Source of the DNA: Glandiceps talaboti
Taxonomy: Eukaryota > Hemichordata > Enteropneusta > Spengelidae
Direction of reading: 5' to 3'
Length of the DNA: 64,000 bases
Assembly: GCF_964340395.1 (NCBI RefSeq)
Contig: NC_135567.1
Location: 1,471,609 to 1,535,608, forward strand
This document shows, in pieces, positions 49,370 to 60,900 of the stretch. How positions within the stretch are numbered: the first letter of the stretch is position 1; each line of letters starts with the position of its first letter. The notes below the pieces were generated by a model. The model was not told the DNA's origin. It was given only the letters and a program-made list of their open reading frames with translations, and did not search any database. Position numbers and translations under genes: made by a program.

Positions 49370-50795
49370 CTCAAGTCATCTCTGCAGTCTGTACAATGAC
49401 TTGGCAATCATGTAACTTGCTGTAGTAGAAATGATAAATTCTCAAGTCATCTCTGCAGTCTGTACACTGACTTGGCAATCACGTAACTTGCTGTAGTAGA
49501 AATGGTAAATTCTCAAGTCATATCTGCAGTCCGTACATTGACTTGGCAATCATGTAACTTGCTGTAGTAGAAATGATAAATTCTCAAGTCATATCTGCAG
49601 TCCGTACAATGACTTGGCAATCATGTAACTTGCTGTAGTAGAAATGATAAATTCTCAAGTCATATCTGCAGTCCGTACATTGACTTGGCAATCATGTAAC
49701 TTGCTGTAGTAGAAATGGTAAATTCTCAAGTCATATCTGCAGTCTGTACATTGACTTGGCAATCACGTAACTTGCTGTAGTAGAAATGGTAAATTCCCAA
49801 GTCATATCTGCAGTCCGTACATTGACTTGGCAATCATGTAACTTGCTGTAGTAGAAATGGTAAATTCTCAAGTCATATCTGTAGTACATTGACTTGGCAA
49901 TCACGTTACTTGCTGTAGTAGAAATGGTAAATTCTCAAGTCATATCTGTAGTACAATGACTTGGCAATCATGTAACTTGCTGTAGTAGAAATGGTAAATT
50001 CTCAAGTCATATCTGTAGTACATTGACTTGGCAATCACGTAACTTGCTGTAGTAGAAATGGTAAATTCTCAAGTCATATCTGTAGTACATTGACTTGGCA
50101 ATCATGTAACTTGCTGTAGTAGAAATGATAAATTCTCAAGTCATATCTGTAGTACATTGACTTGGCAATCACGTAACTTGCTGTAGTAGAAATGGTAAAT
50201 TCTCAAGTCATATCTGTAGTACACTGACTTGGCAATCATGTAACTTGCTGTAGTAGAAATGATAAATTCTCAAGTCATATCTGTAGTCTGTACACTGACT
50301 TGGCAATCATGTAACTTGCTGTAGTAGAAATGGTAAATTCTCAAGTCATATCTGTAGTCTGTACACTGACTTGGCAATCATGTAACTTGCTGTAGTAGAA
50401 ATGATAAATTCTCAAGTCATATCTGTAGTACACTGACTTGGCAATCACGTAACTTGCTGTAGTAGAAATGGTAAATTCTCAAGTCATATCTGTAGTACAA
50501 TGACTTGGCAATCATGTAACTTGCTGTAGTAGAAATGATAAATTCTCAAGTCATCTCTGTAGTCTGTACACTGACTTGGCAATCACGTAACTTGCTGTAG
50601 TAGAAATGGTAAATTCTCAAGTCATATCTGTAGTACATTGACTTGGCAATCACGTAACTTGCTGTAGTAGAAATGGTAAATTCTCAAGTCATATCTGCAG
50701 TCCGTACAATGACTTGGCAATCACGTAACTTGCTGTAGTAGAAATGGTAAATTCTCAAGTCATATCTGTAGTACATTGACTTGGCAATCATGTAA
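49370..50795. repeat. 67/71-bp minisatellite, ~21 copies
   Basis: Unit AATCATGTAACTTGCTGTAG, TAGAAATGATAAATTCTCAA, GTCATATCTGYAGT(CYGT)AC, then TTGACTTGGC. Each unit carries an inverted repeat CAAGTCA/TGACTTG. Confidence 0.96.
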
Positions 50796-51070
50796 ATCTT
50801 ACTAGATAATAGAATAGAAAAACTACATTTCTTTATTGGATGTTCTGCAATAACTATTTGGTGCTAAAACAAACTAGTAAATATATCAACTACAGTAATA
50901 ATAGTTAACCAACATACCAAAATAAAGTTTATATGAAAGTGTGAACTTTAGGCTATTGTTTAAGACAATATGTTAGTAAAGACAATAATTATGAATAGAA
51001 TAGTTTGAGAGAGATAATGGTGTCTTTAATCTAATCCTGAGTTCATACACGTTTACTTGTATCTAATCTT

Positions 51071-51082
51071 AGCACACACACA

Positions 51083-51157
<75 letters not shown>
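51071..51157. repeat. (CA)n microsatellite
   Basis: CA repeat of about 85 bp with one ATA interruption. Confidence 0.98.
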
Positions 51158-51159
<2 letters not shown>

Positions 51160-51329
51160 TGCAGATACTTAATATTTTATTAGGTAATTGATTACGCCCC
51201 CTGTCATGCAATACAGTAATCTAGTTCCTATACAGTATTGTTACAATTTACACCACATTGGCACTCTGACTAGGGATACAGTACATGACCTGTTCAGGAC
51301 CTCTTCAGGTTATACCATTCAGCCATGCT

Positions 51330-51722
51330 TACAGATAGAGTATGGGACTTAGATAGAGTATGGGACTTAGATAGAGTATGGGACTTAGATAGAGTATGGG
51401 ACTTAGAGTATGGGACTTAGATAGAGTATGGGACTTAGATAGAGTATGGGACTTAGATAGAGTATGGGACTTAGATAGAGTATGGGACTTAGATAGAGTA
51501 TGGGACTTAGATAGAGTATGGGACTTAGATAGAGTATGGGACTTAGATAGAGTATGGGACTTAGATAGAGTATGGGACTTAGATAGAGTATGGGACTTAG
51601 ATAGAGTACGGGACTTAGATAGAGTATGGGACTTAGATAGAGTATGGGACTTAGAGTATGGGACTTAGATAGAGTATGGGACTTAGATAGAGTATGGGAC
51701 TTAGATAGAGTATGGGACTTGA
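51330..51722. repeat. 18-bp minisatellite, ~21 copies
   Basis: Unit ATAGAGTATGGGACTTAG, two shortened by loss of ATAG. Confidence 0.97.
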
Positions 51723-51769
51723 TGACATTTTTCCCAAACACCATCCTGCAAAAAACAATGTAACGCCTA

Positions 51770-53650
51770 TTGAAACCAACCAACTGATCTACCAACAAAC
51801 CAACTGATGTACCAACCAACCAACCAACCAACCAACTGATGTACCAACCAACCAACCAACCAACTGATGTACCAACCAACCAACCAACCAACCAACCAAC
51901 CAACCAACCAACCAACTGATCTACCAACCAACCAACTGATGCACCAACCAACCAACCAACCAACTGATGTACCAACCAACCAACCAACCAACCAACCAAC
52001 CAACTGATGTACCAACCAACCAACCAACCAACCAACTGATGTACCAACAAACCAACTGATGTACCAACCAACCAACCAACCAACCAACCAACTGATGCAC
52101 CAACCAACCAACCAACCAACTGATGCACCAACCAACTAACCAACCAACCAACCAACTGACGCACCAACCAACCAACCAACCAACCAACTGATGCACCAAC
52201 CAACCAACCAACCAACCAACCAACTGATGCACCAACCAACCAACCAACTGATGCACCAACCAACCAACCAACCAACCAACCAACCAACCAACCAACCAAC
52301 CAACCAACCAACCAACCAACCAACCAACTGATGTACCAACCAACTGATGCACCAACCAACTGATGTACCAACCAACCAACTGATGCACCGACCAACCAAC
52401 CAACCAACTGATGTACCAACAAAGTGATGCACCAACCAAGTGATGTAGCAACCAACTGATGTACCAGCCAACTGATTTACCAACCAATCAACCAACCAAC
52501 CAACCAACCAACCAACCAACCAACCAACCAACCAACCAACCAACTGATGTACCAACCAACTGATGTACCAACCAACTGATGCACCAACCAACTGATGTAC
52601 CAACAAACTGATGCACCAACCAACTGATGTGCCAACCAACTGATGCACCAACCAACCAACCAACCAACCAACCAACCAGCCAACTGATGTACCAACCAAC
52701 TGATGTACCAACCAACCAACCAACCAACCAACCAACCAGCCAACCAACCAACCAACTGATGTACCAACCAACTCATGCACCAACCAACTGATGCACCAAC
52801 CAACTGATGTACCAACCAACTGATGCACCAACCAACCAACCAACCAACCAACTTATGCACCAACCAACTTATGCACCAACCAACTCATGTACCAACCAAC
52901 TAATGTACCAACAAACTGATGCACCAACCAACCAACAAACCAACCAACTGATGCACCAACCAACTTATGCACCAACCAACTGATGTACCAACAAACTGAT
53001 GCACCAACCAACTGATGTGCCAACCAACTGATGCACCAACCAACCAACCAACCAACCAACTGATGAACCAACCAACTGATGTACCAACCAACCAACTGAT
53101 GTATCAACCAACCAACCAACCAACCAGCCAACCAACCAACCAACCAACTGATGTACCAACCAACTGATGTACCAACCAACTCGTACACCAACCAACTCAT
53201 GCACCAACCAACTGATGTACCAACCAACTGATGCACCAACCAACCAACGAACCAACCAACTTATGCACCGACCAACTTATGCACCAACCAACTTATGCAC
53301 CAACCAACTGATGTACCAACCAACTAATGTACCAAGCAACCAAGCAAGCAAGCAAGCAACCAACCAACTGATCTACCAATCAACCAACCAACCAACCAAC
53401 CAACCAACCAACCAACCAACCAACCAACCAACCAACCAACCATCTAACCAGCTGTTGTACTAATCAACCAAGCAAGTGATACACTAACCCAGTGATGCAC
53501 TAACCAACCAGCCAACCAACTGATGTACCAACCAAGGGATGTTCTAACCAACCAATCAGCGAACCAACCAACTGATGTACCTGCTATCTGATGTACTAAC
53601 CAACCAACTGATGTACCAACCAACTGATGTACCTACCTACCAACCAACCA
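51770..53650. repeat. (CCAA)n-derived satellite with CTGATGYA inserts, ~1.9 kb
   Basis: Runs of CCAA separated by CTGATGTA/CTGATGCA words at irregular spacing; strongly C/A-skewed on this strand. Long reverse frames (LVGWLVGW) are by-products. Confidence 0.97.
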
Positions 53651-54739
53651 CCACCAACCATCTAATGATGAACAAGTATGAATTATTGATTGAATGGCAG
53701 TAATAAAAACAGTCTTGATACCAACATTAATATTAAATGACATGATCTGTTAGATATGTGTGTATATGGGATGAAAACTCTCTCTCTTGAGTATATTATG
53801 TTATTATGGTGTGTGAATGATATATTCAAAATTGCACCCAGTCATGAATATTGAATTAAATGACTGGACACGGAAGTGAGATATTAAACGTACAAATCTC
53901 TGAAAATAAAAACCTAGCTGGAAAAAATATTTATCAGTGACGGTTATTGAATATTTGAGACTGTTTGGTTATCTTAGTTGAATGGTAGATATTGACAATG
54001 ATAGGGTAAGCCCTCCAAAGATGCAAGAATTGGGGTCAACGAACTTTCAGCTTTCGACTCCAGTCTGTAATCTGACAGTGATTTTAAATAAAATTTCTCT
54101 GAGGTGATTCAATGTTTTGAAATGTTTTCTTGTCTTCAAATAATTTATTATATTAAGAAAAAATCCAGCAAGGATAGATACATTAATTGTCATAAATTCC
54201 CCAAAATCAATAATCAAACGCGATTTTACCGATATCCAGGAAAAACTCTTGATTTCAACATTTTAATTTACTAAAAACGTTTTTTTTTTCCATGTTGTCC
54301 TACTAGAGATTATAACGATCAACAAAATAAACGTATAATGTTTAATGTCAATGGTTTTAGTTGAATTTGTATGGGAAGGTAAAATAGTCTTAAAAAATAC
54401 AATTTTTGGTACATACATGATGACCTCATCACTAAAATTTATGACACGGGAAAAATTATTCAGCCATAAAATAAAGGTCTCTGGTAAATTTCATTAATTA
54501 TAATTAGTTAAAAGTATTATATAACAAAATATTAGACTATTATTGAATTTATTATTATTTTATACTAATCACATGATGTCATCTACTCAAATTGTACTTT
54601 TATTGTTTCACAAAGAATAACAACCTTGTTACACAGTATGTGTTTGCACTTTGTATATATATACTAATTCAAAGTCCTGTAATCTCAATTTGTATAAATG
54701 TACTAATGGAAAGTCCTGTAATCTCAATTTTCATTACAG
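53651..54739. other. AT-rich sequence before SQOR exon 1, ending in its acceptor
   Basis: No coding similarity. A ~39-bp direct duplication (AAGTCCTGTAATCTCAATTT at 54672 and 54711) runs into the TCATTACAG acceptor at 54739. Probably an SQOR 5' UTR intron. Confidence 0.5.
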
Positions 54740-54749
54740 TTAATCAATA

Positions 54750-54998
54750 ATGGCAAATATCCGATCTCTTTGTGTGTGGACCACTAGGTCATTCCCTGGA
54801 TATGTACGACATCAATCACTATCTCTACCAATATCATCCCATCTTATCACAACCAAGTTCAGTACTTCTGCACCTGTCAATGAACCAAAGAGTTATCAAG
54901 TCGTCGTTGCTGGAGCTGGCACTGGAGGTTGTGCCATGGCAAGTAAACTTAGTAGACGACTTGGACGAGGCAAAGTGGCTGTCATAGAACCAAGTGAT
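54750..54998 (+). CDS. SQOR: SQOR coding exon 1 (83 codons)
   Basis: TCATTACAG acceptor ends at 54739, ten bases before the ATG, so at least one upstream 5' UTR exon exists. Starts MANIRSLCVWTTRSF (presequence-like), contains YQVVVAGAGTGG (FAD Rossmann motif) and ends VAVIEPSD at GAT|GTAAGT, phase 0. Confidence 0.92.
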
Positions 54999-57900
54999 GT
55001 AAGTTATTTTGTTGTAGAAAATTAATTTCAATTTTGACATATTTTGTATGATTTGATATCAATACAGGATATCAATCAATCAATCAATCAAAGAGATTTA
55101 TATAGCGCCAAACTCCACTACGTAGCAATGTTCAATGGCACTTTACAAAAGTGTGGATATATAGAGATGTCAGTAGGCTCTGCTAAACAGATAAGTTTTG
55201 ATGCGCTTCTTAAAAATATCAAGGCAGGGTGACTGGCGCACTTCTAGAGGGACATTGTGGTAATCCATATTTATTAATCCTATATTAAACTATTGATGTC
55301 ATCCCATACTATACTATTTATTAATCCTATATTAAACTATTGATATCATCCCATACTATACTATTTATTAATCCTATATTAAACTATTGATCTCATCCCA
55401 TACTATACTATTTATTAATCCTATATTAAACTATTGATATCATCCCATACTATACTATTTATTAATCCTATATTAAACTATTGATCTCATCCCATACTAT
55501 ACTATTTATTAATCCTATATTAAACTATTGATCTCATCCCATACTATACTATTTATTAATCCTATATTAAACTATTGATCTCATCTCATACTATACTATT
55601 TATTAATCCTATATTAAACTATTGATCTCATCCCATACTATACTATTTATTAATCCTATATTAAACTATTAATCTCATCCCAACTGTTGGTGAATATATT
55701 GGTAATTTTAAGATTATGTTATCAATTTAGATGCATTTTTATCAGCCATATTGGACTTTGGTTGGAGGAGGTATCAAGAAGAAGGTAGATTCTGGTAAGC
55801 CAACAAAAGATGTCATCCCAAAGCAATGTGATTGGATAAAAGACTCTGTCAAAGAATTCCATCCTGACAAGAACACAGTAGTCACGGCCAATGGGGATGA
55901 AATCAAGTATGAATATCTAGTTGTTGCCATGGGTTTCACACTACGCTATGACAAGGTAAGATATCTAGTTGTTGCTATGGGTTTCACACTACGCTATGAC
56001 AAGATAAGATATCTAGTTGTTGCTATGGGTTTCACACTACGCTATGACAAGGTAAGATATCTAGTTGTTGCCATGGGTTTCACACTACGCTATGACAAGG
56101 TAAGATATCTAGTTGTTGCTATGGGTTTCACACTACGCTATGACAAGGTAAGATATCTAGTTGTTGCCATGGGTTTCACACTATGCTATGACAAGATAAG
56201 ATATCTAGTTGTTGCTATGGGTTTCACACTACGCTATGACAAGGTAAGATATCTAGTTGTTGCTATGGGTTTCACACTACGCTATGACAAGGTAAGATAT
56301 CTAGTTGTTGCTATGGGTTTCACACTACGCTATGACAAGATAAGATATCTAGTTGTTGCTATGGGTTTCACACTATGCTATGACAAGGTAAGATATCTAG
56401 TTGTTGTCATGGGTTTCACACTACGCTATGACAAGGTAAGATATCTAGTTGTTGCTATGGGTTTCACACTATGCTATGACAAGGTAAGATATCTAGTTGT
56501 TGTCATGGGTTTCACACTACGCTATGACAAGGTAAGATATCTAGTTGTTGCTATGGGTTTCACACTACGCTATGACAAGGTAAGATATCTAGTTGTTGCT
56601 ATGGGTTTCACACTATGCTATGACAAGGTAAGATATCTAGTTGTTGCTATGGGTTTCACACTACGCTATGACAAGGTAAGATATCTAGTTGTTGCTATGG
56701 GTTTCACACTACGCTATGACAAGGTAAGATATCTAGTTGTTGCCATGGGTTTCACACTACGCTATGACAAGGTAAGATATCTAGTTGTTGCCATGGGTTT
56801 CACACTACGCTATGACAAGGTAAGATATCTAGTTGTTGCTATGGGTTTCACACTACGCTATGACAAGGTAAGATATCTAGTTGTTGCTATGGGTTTCACA
56901 CTACGCTATGACAAGGTAAGATATCTAGTTGTTGCTATGGGTTTCACACTATGCTATGACAAGGTAAGATATCTAGTTGTTGCTATGGGTTTCACACTAC
57001 GCTATGACAAAGTAAGATATCTAGTTGTTGCCATGGGTTTCACACTACGCTATGACAAGGTAAGATATCTAGTTGTTGCTATGGGTTTCACACTACGCTA
57101 TGACAAGGTAAGATATCTAGTTGTTGCTATGGGTTTCACACTACGCTATGACAAGGTAAGATATCTAGTTGTTGCCATGGGTTTCACACTACGCTATGAC
57201 AAGGTAAGATATCTAGTTGTTGCTATGGGTTTCACACTACGCTATGACAAGGTAAGATATCTAGTTGTTGCCATGGGTTTCACACTACGCTATGACAAGG
57301 TAAGATATCTAGTTGTTGCTATGGGTTTCATACTACGCTATGACAAGGTAAGATATCTAGTTGTTGCTATGGGTTTCACACTACGCTATGACAAGGTAAG
57401 ATATCTAGTTGTTGCCATGGGTTTCACACTACGCTATGACAAGGTAAGATATCTAGTTGTTGCTATGGGTTTCACACTACGCTATGACAAGGTAAGATAT
57501 CTAGTTGTTGCTATGGGTTTCACACTACGCTATGACAAGGTAAGATATCTAGTTGTTGCTATGGGTTTCACACTACGCTATGACAAAGTAAGATATCTAG
57601 TTGTTGCTATGGGTTTCACACTACGCTATGACAAGGTAAGATATCTAGTTGTTGCTATGGGTTTCACACTATGCTATGACAAGGTAAGATATCTAGTTGT
57701 TGCTATGGGTTTCACACTACGCTATGACAAGGTAAGATATCTAGTTGTTGCTATGGGTTTCACACTACGCTATGACAAGGTAAGATATCTAGTTGTTGCT
57801 ATGGGTTTCACACTACGCTATGACAAGGTAAGATATCTAGTTGTTGCTATGGGTTTCACACTACGCTATGACAAGGTAAGATATCTAGTTGTTGCTATGG

Positions 57901-60900
57901 GTTTCACACTATGCTATGACAAGGTAAGATATCTAGTTGTTGCTATGGGTTTCACACTACGCTATGACAAGGTAAGATATCTAGTTGTTGCTATGGGTTT
58001 CACACTATGCTATGACAAGGTAAGATATCTAGTTGTTGCCATGGGTTTCACACTATGCTATGACAAGGTAAGATATCTAGTTGTTGCTATGGGTTTCACA
58101 CTATGCTATGACAAGGTAAGATATCTAGTTGTTGCTATGGGTTTCACACTACGCTATGACAAGGTAAGATATCTAGTTGTTGCTATGGGTTTCACACTAC
58201 GCTATGACAAGGTAAGATATCTAGTTGTTGCCATGGGTTTCACACTACGCTATGACAAGGTAAGATATCTAGTTGTTGCTATGGGTTTCACACTACGCTA
58301 TGACAAGGTAAGATATCTAGTTGTTGCTATGGGTTTCACACTACGCTATGACAAGGTAAGATATCTAGTTGTTGCCATGGGTTTCACACTACGCTATGAC
58401 AAGGTAAGATATCTAGTTGTTGCTATGGGTTTCACACTACGCTATGACAAGGTAAGATATCTAGTTGTTGTCATGGGTTTCACACTACGCTATGACAAGG
58501 TAAGATATCTAGTTGTTGCCATGGGTTTCATACTACGCTATGACAAGGTAAGATATCTAGTTGTTGCCATGGGTTTCACACTATGCTATGACAAGGTAAG
58601 ATATCTAGTTGTTGCTATGGGTTTCACACTACGCTATGACAAGGTAAGATATCTAGTTGTTGCTATGGGTTTCACACTACGCTATGACAAGGTAAGATAT
58701 CTAGTTGTTGCTATGGGTTTCACACTACGCTATGACAAGGTAAGATATCTAGTTGTTGCTATGGGTTTCACACTACGCTATGACAAGGTAAGATATCTAG
58801 TTGTTGCTATGGGTTTCACACTACGCTATGACAAGGTAAGATATCTAGTTGTTGCCATGGGTTTCACACTACGCTATGACAAGGTAAGATATCTAGTTGT
58901 TGCTATGGGTTTCACACTACGCTATGACAAGGTAAGATATCTAGTTGTTGTCATGGGTTTCACACTACGCTATGACAAGGTAAGATATCTAGTTGTTGCC
59001 ATGGGTTTCATACTACGCTATGACAAGGTAAGATATCTAGTTGTTGTCATGGATTTCACACTACGCTATGACAAGGTAAGATATCTAGTTGTTGCTATGG
59101 GTTTCACACTACGCTATGACAAGGTAAGATATCTAGTTGTTGCTATGGGTTTCACACTATGCTATGACAAGGTAAGATATCTAGTTGTTGCCATGGGTTT
59201 CACACTACGCTATGACAAGGTAAGATATCTAGTTGTTGCTATGGGTTTCACACTACGCTATGACAAGATAAGATATCTAGTTGTTGCTATGGGTTTCACA
59301 GTACGCTATGACAAGGTAAGATATCTAGTTGTTGCTATGGGTTTCACACTACGCTATGACAAGGTAAGATATCTAGTTGTTGCTATGGGTTTCACACTAC
59401 GCTATGACAAGGTAAGATATCTAGTTGTTGCTATGGGTTTCACACTACGCTATGACAAGGTAAGATATCTAGTTGTTGCTATGGGTTTCACACTATGCTA
59501 TGACAAGGTAAGATATCTAGTTGTTGCTATGGGTTTCACACTACGCTATGACAAGGTAAGATATCTAGTTGTTGCTATGGGTTTCACACTACGCTATGAC
59601 AAGGTAAGATATCTAGTTGTTGTCATGGGTTTCACACTACGCTATGACAAGGTAAGATATCTAGTTGTTGCTATGGGTTTCACACTACGCTATGACAAGG
59701 TAAGATATCTAGTTGTTGCCATGGGTTTCACACTACGCTATGACAAGGTAAGATGTCTAGTTGTTGTCATGGATTTCACACTACGCTATGACAAGGTAAG
59801 ATATCTAGTTGTTGCTATGGGTTTCACACTACGCTATGACAAGGTAAGATATCTAGTTGTTGCCATGGGTTTCACACTACGCTATGACAAGGTAAGATGT
59901 CTAGTTGTTGTCATGGATTTCACACTACGCTATGACAAGGTAAGATATCTAGTTGTTGTCATGGGTTTCACACTACGCTATGACAAGGTAAGATATCTAG
60001 TTGTTGCCATGGGTTTCACACTACGCTATGACAAAGTAAGATATCTAGTTGTTGCTATGGGTTTCACACTACGCTATGACAAGGTAAGATATCTAGTTGT
60101 TGTCATGGGTTTCACACTACGCTATGACAAGGTAAGATATCTAGTTGTTGCCATGGGTTTCACACTACGCTATGACAAGGTAAGATATCTAGTTGTTGTC
60201 ATGGGTTTCACACTACGCTATGACAAGGTAAGATATCTAGTTGTTGCCATGGGTTTCACACTACGCTATGACAAGGTAAGATATCTAGTTGTTGCCATGG
60301 GTTTCACACTACGCTATGACAAGGTAAGATATCTAGTTGTTGCCATGGGTTTCACACTACGCTATGACAAGGTAAGATATCTAGTTGTTGCTATGGGTTT
60401 CACACTACGCTATGACAAGGTAAGATATCTAGTTGTTGCCATGGGTTTCATACTACGCTATGACAAGGTAAGATATCTAGTTGTTGCCATGGGTTTCACA
60501 CTACGCTATGACAAGGTAAGATATCTAGTTGTTGCTATGGGTTTCACACTACGCTATGACAAGGTAAGATATCTAGTTGTTGCCATGGATTTCACACTAC
60601 GCTATGACAAGGTAAGATATCTAGTTGTTGCTATGGGTTTCACACTACGCTATGACAAGGTAAGATATCTAGTTGTTGCCATGGATTTCACACTACGCTA
60701 TGACAAGGTAAGATATCTAGTTGTTGCTATGGGTTTCACACTACGCTATGACAAGGTAAGATATCTAGTTGTTGCTATGGGTTTCACACTACGCTATGAC
60801 AAGGTAAGATATCTAGTTGTTGTCATGGATTTCACACTACGCTATGACAAGGTAAGATATCTAGTTGTTGCTATGGGTTTCACACTACGCTATGACAAGG

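Noticed and set aside
51403-53255. LVGWLVGW membrane-like proteins on the minus strand
   Set aside because: Translations of (CCAA)n satellite in several overlapping frames; no start context or homology.
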